Source: Lachnospiraceae bacterium
Lineage (GTDB): Bacteria > Bacillota > Clostridia > Lachnospirales > Lachnospiraceae
Reading direction: 5' to 3'
DNA: 64,000 nt
Assembly (NCBI GenBank): GCA_015057005.1
Contig: SVFF01000001.1
Location: 529,734 to 593,733 of the forward strand
The notes under the pieces are model-generated. The model was not told the DNA's origin and ran no database searches. It saw nothing but the letters and a program-made list of their open reading frames with translations. The position numbers were made by a program, and so were the translations under genes. Shown in pieces: positions 24,983 to 33,117 of the stretch. How positions within the stretch are numbered: the first letter of the stretch is position 1; each line of letters opens with the position of its first letter.

Positions 24983-25273
24983 ATGAACAATACTAACAAA
25001 CCTCTAAATCCTAAATCCTGTAGAAAAGACTTCCGTGCTTCGGAAGACGAACTCCTCCGGCTAGAACAGCACTGTACTAACAGAAATCTGAAACAATCTG
25101 ATTTCATCAGAGCAGCCATTCAAGAAAAAATAGAACGAGATACAGCTCCGCTTGCTTTTACTGACCCTCTAGCAACAAACACCTTTTATAATCTAGCAAT
25201 CCGTCGTTCCATCACCAAACCCACCATTAAACAATTAGTAGATGACTTCAAAGGAGGAATTTTTAATGAATAA
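24983..25273 (+). CDS. Ribbon-helix-helix mobilization accessory protein (MobC-like)
   Basis: 96 residues. The RHH core is visible: KDFRASEDELLRLEQHCTNR, LKQSDFIRAAIQEKIERD. MobC-type proteins bind oriT and help the relaxase. AAAGGA lies upstream of the ATG. Its stop overlaps the relaxase start by eight bases (ATGAATAA), the same overlap length as in the leftward RHH/relaxase-like pair at 21794. The C-terminal 45 residues contain a helical tail of unknown use. Confidence 0.78.
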   Translation: MNNTNKPLNPKSCRKDFRASEDELLRLEQHCTNRNLKQSDFIRAAIQEKIERDTAPLAFTDPLATNTFYNLAIRRSITKPTIKQLVDDFKGGIFNE

Positions 25274-25754
25274 CAGTATGATTATTTTATATACCGGAGA
25301 ATACAGTAACGATGATGCTTATGAAAGGGTACTATCCTACGTTTCTAATAAAAATTATGTCTGTGGATATGCTGTTCCAGTTCCAATTGAACGCGACTCC
25401 CTGATTGCATCCTATCGTGAAGCAAACGAAAATTCCAATTATGAAGCATCCCGTTACATATGGCATTTTACCATCTCTCTTCCGGAAACCTCAAATTTAG
25501 TTCGTTTTATGTGTGTAGCCGACTCAATTGCTAAAGTATTTGCTTATGATTATCAGGTTTTGTACTCATTGGATTTGGCAACTGATCATCCGCACATTCA
25601 CTTTGCAATCAATAACTACAGTTATCACCCTGATAAATGCCCTTTATCAGAAGATATTTTTGATTCTTATATAAGACAAAGCCTCTCGATTTTACAAAGC
25701 TTTTATCCAACTTACAAAGCCAAAATAGAACATCAGGAGGGGCGCTATGTTTGA
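25266..25754 (+). CDS. Minimal relaxase-like protein
   Basis: 162 residues from the ATG at 25266 behind AAAGGAGG. The relaxase motif III is clear: YSLDLATDHPHIHFAINNYS, matching H-x-D-x-x-x-H-P-H-I-H-F-x-I-N of MobP relaxases except that the first His is Ser. The preceding WHFTISLPETSNLVRF is the usual strand plus helix start. Several Tyr residues near the N-terminus (YTGEYSNDDAYERV) could be the nucleophile. Most relaxases exceed 300 residues, so this is a bare relaxase domain. It lies in a tight operon with RHH and HTH proteins and should nick or bind the transfer origin. Confidence 0.75.
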   Translation: MNNSMIILYTGEYSNDDAYERVLSYVSNKNYVCGYAVPVPIERDSLIASYREANENSNYEASRYIWHFTISLPETSNLVRFMCVADSIAKVFAYDYQVLYSLDLATDHPHIHFAINNYSYHPDKCPLSEDIFDSYIRQSLSILQSFYPTYKAKIEHQEGRYV

Positions 25755-25941
25755 ACAGTATGATGATATTATGTCTATAGATGACGTTGCCGCCGCCTTA
25801 AAAATAGGCCACACGCAAGTATATCGTATCCTTCGGTCCGGACAGCTTAATGGCTACAAAGAGGGAAAAGATTGGAAGATTGCAAAATTAGCTCTTGAAA
25901 ACTACGTCAGAGAAAAAAGCAAAGTACCACTAATATATTGA
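25747..25941 (+). CDS. Excisionase-family helix-turn-helix protein
   Basis: 64 residues; the ATG overlaps the relaxase stop by eight bases and follows GGAGG. The HTH_17/MerR-like pattern is clear: MSIDDVAAALKIGHTQVYRI, then LRSGQLNGYKEGKDWKIAKL and a short terminal helix. Such proteins act as excisionases or small regulators. It is the third gene of the rightward set, and the IS66 copy begins six bases after its stop, so any following genes of the operon may have been cut off. Confidence 0.82.
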   Translation: MFEQYDDIMSIDDVAAALKIGHTQVYRILRSGQLNGYKEGKDWKIAKLALENYVREKSKVPLIY

Positions 25942-26039
25942 CACTAGTAAACGGTAAATAACTCGTACCGTGCTAGTTATACTAAAATCTGAGATAATCA
26001 ACTCTGAAAAAACTTAGTTTTTGGGAGGAGGATTATCTC

Positions 26040-26417
26040 ATGGATAAATCAACACATCAGATCCGGTGTGAACAATGGAGCCGAATCATTAACGACTGTC
26101 TGGCTAGTGGGCAGTCAAAAAAGACCTGGTGCCAGGAGAATGGTATATCTGAAAAGGCTTTTTATTACTGGCAGCGGATCCTTCGAAATGAAGCTTATAT
26201 CGAGATGAAACAGCTTCCAGCGTCGGCTCCTGCTACGCTTCTTTCAGAACCGCCGGTCGCATTTGTTGAACTGAAGCCAACACATAAAGAAACAGAAATA
26301 CCATCATCGTTCAGACCGGACATTATTTTACGCAGCGAGCCATTGGTTCTGGAGATATCCAACACCGCTTCTGCGGAATTACTGAAGCAGCTGGGAGGGT
26401 TCCTGCATGCTCAATGA
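26040..26417 (+). CDS. tnpA: IS66 accessory protein TnpA
   Basis: 125 residues. The N-terminal helix-turn-helix has the typical IS66 TnpA pattern WSRIINDCLASGQSKKTWCQ, NGISEKAFYYWQRILR, followed by a variable tail. Needed with TnpB for transposition of IS66 elements. GGGAGGAGG lies before the ATG. The stop overlaps tnpB by 11 bases. Confidence 0.92.
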   Translation: MDKSTHQIRCEQWSRIINDCLASGQSKKTWCQENGISEKAFYYWQRILRNEAYIEMKQLPASAPATLLSEPPVAFVELKPTHKETEIPSSFRPDIILRSEPLVLEISNTASAELLKQLGGFLHAQ

Positions 26418-26766
26418 CGCCCGGGGCTTCTCGAAAGTTTTCATTGCTACCGGTTATTCTGATCTGAGAAAAGGGATTGACGGTCTGGCTAACATCATCC
26501 GCTGCCAGTTCGATCTGGATCCCTTTCAAAAAGACATCCTGTTCTTATTCTGCGGCGGACGTACCGACCGTTTAAAAGGATTGGTCTGGGAAGGCGATGG
26601 GTTCCTGCTTCTCTATAAAAGACTGAATGTGGGCCGTTTCAGCTGGCCACGTACACCGGCCGAAGCAATGGAAATCACACCGGAACAATACGGGATGCTG
26701 ATGCAGGGACTGGAGATTGTAGCCAAGAAACCGATCACCGAGACACATCCCACAAAACTTTGCTGA
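26407..26766 (+). CDS. tnpB: IS66 accessory protein TnpB (IS66 Orf2)
   Basis: 119 residues, the usual size. The signature GFSKVFIATGYSDLRKGIDG, LFLFCGGRTDRLKGLVWEGD, GFLLLYKRLNVGRFSWP identifies it without doubt. Required for IS66 transposition; exact role unknown. It is translationally coupled to tnpA. Confidence 0.95.
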   Translation: MLNDARGFSKVFIATGYSDLRKGIDGLANIIRCQFDLDPFQKDILFLFCGGRTDRLKGLVWEGDGFLLLYKRLNVGRFSWPRTPAEAMEITPEQYGMLMQGLEIVAKKPITETHPTKLC

Positions 26767-26995
26767 GTTTTGTGCAAAACAGAGAAAATAAAAAATCGTT
26801 TTTCCCTGTGTATGATCACTAAGGCCATTCTTATCCACAGATATCCTGAAGGCGGGATCCTTCATACGTAATACTTCTACGGGGTCCCTCCGGCCGGTGG
26901 ATAACCAATCACAAAACTTGAAAAAATCTAAGTTTTTCTTGGTTTTAGGACCTGATCTTTTTTAGTAAAAATGCCGAAGACCGATCTTATCCGGA

Positions 26996-27025
26996 TTGGA
27001 TATTTTCCGAAACTTATTGTATAAT
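26996..27025 (+). promoter_or_regulatory. Promoter for IS66 tnpC
   Basis: TTGGAT (26996-27001) and TATAAT (27020-27025) are separated by 18 bases, ending 28 bases before the tnpC ATG. The 26767-26995 interval otherwise holds no gene. Confidence 0.6.
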
Positions 27026-27053
27026 AGTGCAAGAACGTAACGGAGGGATCAGC

Positions 27054-28661
27054 ATGGCAAAGTACACAGAAGAACAACTGAATACATGTAGTAAAGAGAT
27101 GCTGATCACTCTGCTCCTTTCCATGCAGGACCAGATGGAACAGCTGAACCAGAACTTCGAAAAGCTTGTGGAGCAGCTGGCTTCCGCAAATAACCAGCGT
27201 TATGGTCGATCATCTGAAAAACTGTCCGTCATTGATGGCCAGTTATCTATGGATGATCTGATCTTCAATGAGGCAGAGGCCCTGACGGATACCACATACG
27301 TCATTGAACCGACGGAAGAACAGGTCCTTCCGAAGAGAACACCAAGACCTTCCGGAAAGCGCGAATCGGATCTGAAAGACCTTCCTGTGGAGGTGATCTC
27401 CCATGCGATGTCCGAAGAACAGCTCACCGCTATCTTCGGCCCCAATAGATGGAAACAGCTTCCTGATGAAGTTTTTAAGCGTGTAAAGGTCCGGCCGGCG
27501 GTCTATACCGTTGAAGAACACCATGTGGCAGTCTATGCCGGAAAGGATAATCAGACGATCGTAAAGGCAGAACGTCCCAAAAGTCTGCTCCGCAACAGCC
27601 TGGTGACACCATCTCTTGGTGCCAGTATCATGAATGCCAAGTATACAAATGGTCTGCCCCTTTACCGTATCAGCCAGGAATTCCAACGCAATGACATCCA
27701 TATTTCCCGGCAGGTAATGGCCAACTGGATGATCCAGCTTGCCGACCGTTATCTGGGGATTGTGTATGACAGGCTTCATGAACAACTTCTGGGATATCAT
27801 GTCCTGCAGGCAGATGAGACCCCTGTGAAAGTATCCAAAGACGGACGTCCGGCAAACAGCCAGAGTTACATGTGGGTCTACAGGACCGGTAAGTATTATA
27901 AAAAGACACCGATCATTCTGTATGATTACCAAAAGACCAGAAAGGCTGATCATCCGGAACGGTTCCTGAAAGGATTCGAAGGTCTTGTGGTAAAGGATTC
28001 TTATTCAGCATACGGGAAACTGGACCGCGAATCCGAAGAGCTTTCTTTCACAGCATGCTGGGCTCATGCAAGGCGCCGCTACTCGGATGCCTTAAAAGCT
28101 CTGCCGAAGGGCAAGAAAGATGCTGCCGCAAAACAGACAGTGGCATACGAGGCTCTGACCCGGATCGCAGCGATATATCATCTGGATAACGCGCTGGCTG
28201 AACTGGAACCGGAAGAACGGCTGCACAAAAGGAAGCTTATGATCGAACCTCTGGTAGAGGCTTATTTCGCGTGGTTAAAGAAAATCAAGCTGGAGAACAC
28301 GCTGGTTTCAGGTAAAACACTGGAAGGAATCAACTACAGCGTGAATCACGAAAAAGCACTCCGCATGTTTCTGGAGGATGGAGAAGTTCCGTTGGACAAT
28401 AATGCCACAGAAGGTGCGCTGAGAAGTTTCTGTCTTCATAAGCATACCTGGAAACTCATCGACACCATTGATGGAGCGAAATCCAGTGCGATCATTTACA
28501 GCATCATTGAGACTGCAAAAGCGAATCACCTGCTTCCGATCCGTTATCTGGAGTACCTTCTGGAGACTCTGATGGAACATCAGGACGACACCGATCGAAG
28601 ATTTATCGATGATCTGCTTCCATGGTCTCCCAAACTACCGGACACTTGCCGGGTAAAATAA
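27054..28661 (+). CDS. tnpC: IS66 DDE transposase TnpC
   Basis: 535 residues from the ATG at 27054, which has GGAGGG six bases upstream; an upstream GTG is less likely. In order: a helical leucine-rich N-terminus, the short basic region RYGRSSEKL, the HTH-like IHISRQVMANWM, and the DDE domain with LQADETPVKV, VVKDSYSAYGKL and LDNNATEGALRSF. The final IS66 C-terminal domain is present. The length is normal and the frame is intact, so the IS may be active. Confidence 0.95.
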   Translation: MAKYTEEQLNTCSKEMLITLLLSMQDQMEQLNQNFEKLVEQLASANNQRYGRSSEKLSVIDGQLSMDDLIFNEAEALTDTTYVIEPTEEQVLPKRTPRPSGKRESDLKDLPVEVISHAMSEEQLTAIFGPNRWKQLPDEVFKRVKVRPAVYTVEEHHVAVYAGKDNQTIVKAERPKSLLRNSLVTPSLGASIMNAKYTNGLPLYRISQEFQRNDIHISRQVMANWMIQLADRYLGIVYDRLHEQLLGYHVLQADETPVKVSKDGRPANSQSYMWVYRTGKYYKKTPIILYDYQKTRKADHPERFLKGFEGLVVKDSYSAYGKLDRESEELSFTACWAHARRRYSDALKALPKGKKDAAAKQTVAYEALTRIAAIYHLDNALAELEPEERLHKRKLMIEPLVEAYFAWLKKIKLENTLVSGKTLEGINYSVNHEKALRMFLEDGEVPLDNNATEGALRSFCLHKHTWKLIDTIDGAKSSAIIYSIIETAKANHLLPIRYLEYLLETLMEHQDDTDRRFIDDLLPWSPKLPDTCRVK

Positions 28662-28711
28662 ATAGGATTACTTGGCCACCAGCGATGGTGGCCTTTAAAA
28701 GCTACGGTACT

Positions 28712-28745
28712 TATGATTTACCGTATACTATGATTTACCGTATAC
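28712..28745 (+). repeat. 17-base tandem repeat at the IS66 right tip
   Basis: TATGATTTACCGTATAC occurs at 28712-28728 and again directly at 28729-28745. The first copy is the tip of the right inverted repeat. The duplication could come from an aberrant transposition, or the outer copy may be the true end. Confidence 0.8.
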
Positions 28746-28775
28746 CCGGTGTGTGTGGTGATTTACCCATAAAAA

Positions 28776-28825
28776 ATCCCCCTTAAGTAGATTTTGGTTA
28801 TTTACCTTGTCTACTTAAGAGGGAT
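28776..28825 (-). terminator. Terminator of the SGNH hydrolase operon
   Basis: ATCCCCCTTAAGTAGA and TCTACTTAAGAGGGAT pair with one mismatch around an 18-base loop. On the minus strand it is followed by TTTTTTATGG. It lies about 100 bases after the SGNH gene stop. Confidence 0.8.
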
Positions 28826-28921
28826 CATATCAACACCTTCGCCGCCTATATTTGTGTTTCAACATACACTTCTATCTACGTTCTATTCTTTTGAACTTCA
28901 CACTATTTAAAACAGCTCCTA

Positions 28922-30967
28922 CTAATTTGCATATTGAATATCTGCACTACTTGTAATAGTATTCTTAATTATCAATTCTCCATTCAAAATTGCAAATACA
29001 TTCCAATAATCCTCACTGCCCAAATCTGTAGGAACATTAAATGTCGCAACAAGGTTCTCTCCTTGATACACCTTTACTTGCGCTTCAGATGTTGCAACAG
29101 TACCAGAACCAGCATAACGATAAATGTAATAATAATATGGTGTTGCTGTTGTTGTAGTCAAGGTAATCGTTTCTGGTCCATAACTGGTTGTATCATCAAC
29201 ATCCAAATTACATACTTCGATATCCCCATCATAACAATATTTCTCCCTATAATATACATGGAAATGATTTCCATTTGTCATTGTTCCCTCCATATGGGAA
29301 TCTAAATCATTTGGATTTTGTCCCCATGTAAGTACAATTCTAAAATTATTTCCAGATATTATTGGTGTAATTGTTCCATTTTGCAAATCACTATTTTCTT
29401 TCTGTACAATAATATTGAACGATGTAGAAATAAAACCTTGTCTTTCAGCATATACAGTATAATTTCCTAACGGTAATGTTAACGAATAGCGTCCGTCTGC
29501 TTCAGTTACTGTCGAGGCCAATATGTCGCCTTGTTCCATATTATTCCAGCCCTTACGCACGCTCAATGCTACCCCTTCAACTCCCATTCCAGTCATTGCG
29601 TTATTTATTATTCCTGTAACAGTACCGCTTTCTTCTTCAGATCCTGCTACCATCAAAAATGTCTCCATATAAACATTATTATTATATGTAACATCCGCAT
29701 ATGCTGTAAATGGAATATATCCTGGCGCATTTATTTCTACACGATAATTGCCTTCAGGAAGTGTCAAATTATAATTACCCGTCATACTTGCAGAAGCAGA
29801 AAGATATAAACTATCATTCCTATATATTGAAATATTTGCATCGGCAACAGGAGTAACTCGATCTGAAGCCATACAAATTTTTCCAGAAAGTGTGCCGACT
29901 TTTTTATTATTCTCTATTTCCTGAATTTTTGCATTAACACAACGTGCATATGCTTTAGCGCCCTCCTCATTTGGATGTATCGAATATGCACTAGCAACAG
30001 ACAGGCAATCTATATCTTGGTCTCTAGCACCTAATATTATCTCATTTATCCATGGTTCTTCTGTATACGCTTGGTGGCCACCGTCTTTATTGAATTCTTC
30101 TTCAACATCAACAAAATGAATATTCATCCCTGCTTCTGCGCATTCACTAACAAGCTCTTCCAATAATTCGTTAAACTTTGTAACATTCGTATTTACTGTT
30201 ACTGCTTCTTCTTGACTAATAACAGCTCCTTTTCCGTTTTTTTCAAGTAATTGAGGGTATCCTGCAACAATAATATCTGCTTGTGGGCCAGCAGCTTGTT
30301 GTACCTCTTCATAAACCGTCTTTATCTTTGTCTTTGTAGTGTCAATATTATTCCAAAGTCCCTCCATCTTCTCTTCTAAAGACTTAGAACCTAAATAGGT
30401 ACTTTTTGTGGCACAAGTTGTAATAATATCAGCAAAACCGACATCATTTCCACCGATAGTCATCGTCACATAATCTACAACGCCAGTAATTGAGTCAAAA
30501 ACGTCAATCTGTTTGGGTAATTCAACACTCACTGTATCCCAAGAAAACCAGCCAGCATATGTTCTTGCCGTTTTCTTTTGTTGTTTTGAAGTAATGTTCT
30601 TAGCCACGGCTCCAGAGGAAGCAACGAAATACCACTCACAGACTGACTCGCCATTCAATTGAACAGAGCGATAATTCGACATCGTTCCGCTGATTCCCGG
30701 AATTTCTATCAACGAAGGCCAACTTTTTTTTGATCTATGAGCCAGCCAATCATTATCAACCATCTTGTCCAGCCTGTCTTTTTCTTGTCCATAAAACGGT
30801 TCAATTCCTTCACCAGAAGAATATGAGTCACCAAGAGATACAACTATAACTGGATCGCCATTTTCAACAGCAAGTACAGTCATACTAAAACTTTGAATTA
30901 TTAAAACAACTCCTACGAATAAAGCAAGAACTGTTTTTAATACCCATTGACCACCTTTCAATTTCAT
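28922..30967 (-). CDS. Secreted SGNH/GDSL hydrolase with carboxypeptidase-regulatory repeats
   Basis: 681 residues. Signal peptide or anchor at 11-33. SGNH hydrolase domain: GDSYSSGEG (Ser about 48), TIGGNDVGF, and SIHPNEEGAKAYA with the catalytic His. Two carboxypeptidase-regulatory-like beta domains follow (GKICMASDRVTPVADANISI, then GIINNAMTGMGVEGVALSVR), and a C-terminal domain of about 140 residues (RIVLTWGQNPNDLDSHMEG) that resembles YfaP/DUF2135-type modules. The enzyme probably deacylates a surface polysaccharide or lipid outside the cell. ATG overlaps the previous stop (ATGA), so it is coupled to the Thr/Pro-repeat protein. Confidence 0.85.
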   Translation of the reverse strand: MKLKGGQWVLKTVLALFVGVVLIIQSFSMTVLAVENGDPVIVVSLGDSYSSGEGIEPFYGQEKDRLDKMVDNDWLAHRSKKSWPSLIEIPGISGTMSNYRSVQLNGESVCEWYFVASSGAVAKNITSKQQKKTARTYAGWFSWDTVSVELPKQIDVFDSITGVVDYVTMTIGGNDVGFADIITTCATKSTYLGSKSLEEKMEGLWNNIDTTKTKIKTVYEEVQQAAGPQADIIVAGYPQLLEKNGKGAVISQEEAVTVNTNVTKFNELLEELVSECAEAGMNIHFVDVEEEFNKDGGHQAYTEEPWINEIILGARDQDIDCLSVASAYSIHPNEEGAKAYARCVNAKIQEIENNKKVGTLSGKICMASDRVTPVADANISIYRNDSLYLSASASMTGNYNLTLPEGNYRVEINAPGYIPFTAYADVTYNNNVYMETFLMVAGSEEESGTVTGIINNAMTGMGVEGVALSVRKGWNNMEQGDILASTVTEADGRYSLTLPLGNYTVYAERQGFISTSFNIIVQKENSDLQNGTITPIISGNNFRIVLTWGQNPNDLDSHMEGTMTNGNHFHVYYREKYCYDGDIEVCNLDVDDTTSYGPETITLTTTTATPYYYYIYRYAGSGTVATSEAQVKVYQGENLVATFNVPTDLGSEDYWNVFAILNGELIIKNTITSSADIQYAN

Positions 30968-31926
30968 AATTTATCAATCTCCTCTCTTGTCAATTGGTTG
31001 AGCGTTTCAGCATCAATCTTATCTACAGTTTTTACTATTACTGCCGTTTCTTTTGGAATTGTTACATAAAACTTATTAGTGGCACTATCATAGCTTGTAA
31101 GCTCCTCTGATTCAGACACTAGTAGCTGTACACCTAATTTGGACTCAAGGTTATACGAGGCAGGATTTGCCATAATCATCCCATTAATAACAAATATAGA
31201 CCAAACATCTCCGCATTCTGCAATATAATATGTCTCATACATAGGGCGCTTAGTTTCGACATCTTTCGTAATTTCTACTTGATCGACATACTCTCCGCCC
31301 ATATCATATTCATAAGTTATCGGATAATTACCGAAGCCTCTAGCGTGTAAAATATTTGCAACTTCAGCTTCTGTCGGAACATCAGAAGATTCATTTGCAT
31401 CAATAATTTTAACGACAACAGCATTATTATTATAATATTCGTCAGCTTCTGATGGTTTTTCCGGCTTACTTGTTGGTGCCGGTGTCGGTTCACTTGTTGG
31501 TGCCGGTGTCGGTGTCGGCTTACTTGTCGGTGCCGGTGTCGGTTCACTTGTTGGTGCCAGTGTCGGTTCACTTGTTGGTGCCGGTGTCGGTGTCGGCTTA
31601 CTTGTCGGTGCCGGTGTCGGCTTACTTGTCGGTGCCGGTGTCGGCTTACTTGTTGGTGCCGATGTCGGCTTACTTGTCGGTGCCGGTGTCGGCTTACTTG
31701 TTGGTGCCGATGTCGGCTTACTTGTCGGTGCCGGTGTCGGCTTACTTGTCGGTGCCGGTGTCGGTTCACTTGTTGATACCGTTGCCACTTCCTTGCCATC
31801 CTTTTGTCCCACAGTTAAACCCATCTCACCTTGATTAACAATCGCCAGTAGTCCTCCTCCAAACACCACAACAACCAAAATTAAAACAATTACATACCTG
31901 GGAATCAATGAAAATATTTTTTTCAT
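30964..31926 (-). CDS. Membrane-anchored Thr/Pro-repeat surface protein
   Basis: 320 residues. An N-terminal hydrophobic segment (about 10-32) is followed by a low-complexity region (about 51-155) of PTPAPTSKP-type six-residue repeats, a likely wall-spanning stalk, and a C-terminal domain of about 160 residues with no recognised family. The repeats vary between Ser-Lys-Pro and Ser-Glu-Pro forms. The gene is coupled by a 4-base overlap to the SGNH hydrolase, so the two probably act together at the surface. Repeat number may vary by slippage. Confidence 0.75.
   Translation of the reverse strand: MKKIFSLIPRYVIVLILVVVVFGGGLLAIVNQGEMGLTVGQKDGKEVATVSTSEPTPAPTSKPTPAPTSKPTSAPTSKPTPAPTSKPTSAPTSKPTPAPTSKPTPAPTSKPTPTPAPTSEPTLAPTSEPTPAPTSKPTPTPAPTSEPTPAPTSKPEKPSEADEYYNNNAVVVKIIDANESSDVPTEAEVANILHARGFGNYPITYEYDMGGEYVDQVEITKDVETKRPMYETYYIAECGDVWSIFVINGMIMANPASYNLESKLGVQLLVSESEELTSYDSATNKFYVTIPKETAVIVKTVDKIDAETLNQLTREEIDKL
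31460..31780 (-). repeat. Coding tandem repeat array (18-base period)
   Basis: About 18 imperfect 18-base units encode the Thr/Pro stalk. The plus strand repeats CTTGTTGGTGCCGGTGTC-type units, some lengthened by an extra GGTGTC. It is a repeat in a coding sequence, not an array with unique spacers. Confidence 0.9.
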
Positions 31927-32025
31927 AACTAACCACTCCTAACTTACATTTTTATAGTAATACATCCAAAATAACCCACATATATCTTAATCCCCAAACA
32001 CTCTATGATTCATCAATTGTAGTGT

Positions 32026-32478
32026 TTAATTTGATGTATTATTATCTCTTAATATCCTTCTAACAAGGAGAACCAACAACGCTTGTATATATGGAATAAT
32101 AAATACAATAAAGGTAACAGCACATAAAAACACTGTTAGCAATGCATCCCCTAAAGCCTTTCCCAACTCTGCCGCGTGTTCCATATGATCATAAAAAAAT
32201 TGGATTAATATCCAGAAAAGATAAACCACCAATAGAATTAGTGGCAATAGTATAATGTAATAAAATACTCTTAAAGACTTACATATTATGCTATCCCCAA
32301 TACTAACCATTTTTTTACTCATGGGTGTCGCAAAAAAACTCACCACCAACGCAACAATTGCAATTATTACAGTTGCTCCAATTTGGAATGTGATATGCTC
32401 ATTTCTCAACACAATTAGTGATATCACTCCAGCCAGCACGCATATAACAACTCTTGTTATAAAATAATAACCCTTCAT
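32026..32478 (-). CDS. Hypothetical membrane protein with about four TM helices
   Basis: 150 residues from the ATG at 32478 behind GGGAGGG. Hydrophobic segments lie at about 5-22 (FITRVVICVLAGVISLIVL), 30-50 (GATVIIAIVALVVSFFA), 70-95 (YYIILLPLILLVVYLFWILI) and 115-145 (LLTVFLCAVTFIVFIIPYI). A short cytosolic tail follows. No family recognised. It is upstream of the Thr/Pro-repeat gene with a 100-base gap and may belong to the same envelope cluster. Confidence 0.65.
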   Translation of the reverse strand: MKGYYFITRVVICVLAGVISLIVLRNEHITFQIGATVIIAIVALVVSFFATPMSKKMVSIGDSIICKSLRVFYYIILLPLILLVVYLFWILIQFFYDHMEHAAELGKALGDALLTVFLCAVTFIVFIIPYIQALLVLLVRRILRDNNTSN

Positions 32479-32745
32479 ATTCCCTCCCATATAAACAGTA
32501 TATACCTAAAATATGCCTCTTATAAAAACAACTTTCGCAATTCACACCGCTCTTTACTACACAATATCAATTTATGGAACATCTTATTTTTCTTTGAGTT
32601 ACTAGCAAGAATTTTTTATAAATTATAATAGTTTGATTACTTTTACAAGAATATACCTTTAACAACTTAAATATTTTATAATTATACAATCTATTTTAGT
32701 CTATTATAACACTTCCCCTCGACAAAGTCCATATTTTATAGCAAA
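32479..32745. other. AT-rich intergenic stretch
   Basis: No gene found. The leftward strand has TATAAT at 32622-32627 with TTGTAA 15 bases upstream, a weak promoter candidate for the membrane protein gene at 32026-32478. Confidence 0.4.
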
Positions 32746-32775
32746 ACCTCACTACTGCTAAAACAGTAGTGAGGT
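32746..32775 (-). terminator. Terminator of the translesion/HMCES operon
   Basis: On the minus strand ACCTCACTACTG and CAGTAGTGAGGT form a perfect 12-base stem with a 6-base loop, followed by TTTGC. It lies 45 bases after the gene ending at 32821 and would end the leftward transcript that starts at the SOS box. Confidence 0.75.
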
Positions 32776-32820
32776 GCTATTTACAGTCATAGTTATTTAT
32801 TGATATCGTCATTCAAATCC

Positions 32821-33081
32821 TTACTTTTGTTTGGTCGTATTTATTACTTCGTTCATTAATTTTACTGTAGCATTAACCCCCAGCTTGAACCCTTCCTTCT
32901 GAGCATAATAAGTAGCCTTATAAATTAATGCCCTGATTTCCTCTACCTCTTCCGCTTTCATCTTAGAACTCAGCGGTGAAATTATCTCTTCTACTTTTTC
33001 GTCAAACCACTTATTACCAACTACATATTCATCCTCTGTACAAATGATCTTGTCGTAAATTTTATCAATCAGATAATCCAT
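32821..33081 (-). CDS. Small helical hypothetical protein, last gene of the SOS operon
   Basis: 86 residues from the ATG at 33081 behind AAAGGGGAG. Entirely helical and charged; the C-terminal motif YAQKEGFKLGVNATVKLMNE resembles the end of small DUF6809-like proteins of Lachnospiraceae, but this is only a faint likeness. It follows the HMCES-like gene by 36 bases and shares its terminator. Confidence 0.6.
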   Translation of the reverse strand: MDYLIDKIYDKIICTEDEYVVGNKWFDEKVEEIISPLSSKMKAEEVEEIRALIYKATYYAQKEGFKLGVNATVKLMNEVINTTKQK

Positions 33082-33117
33082 AAAAGCTCCCCTTTCAATC
33101 ACAACTTATTCTCAAAC

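Larger units (their letters stand above)
25947..28728 (+). mobile_element. IS66-family insertion sequence
   Basis: It carries tnpA, tnpB and tnpC in the standard IS66 order. Terminal inverted repeats: left GTAAACGGTAAAT...CGTACCG (25947-25970) and right 28705-28728, whose complement reads GTATACGGTAAAT...AGTACCG. No 8-base target duplication is seen next to either end. A 17-base tandem copy of the right tip (28729-28745) makes the exact right border uncertain. All three genes look intact. Confidence 0.88.

Noticed and set aside
31460..31780. CRISPR-like regular repeats
   Set aside because: The 18-base units are continuous without unique spacers and encode Thr/Pro repeats in frame with a membrane protein.
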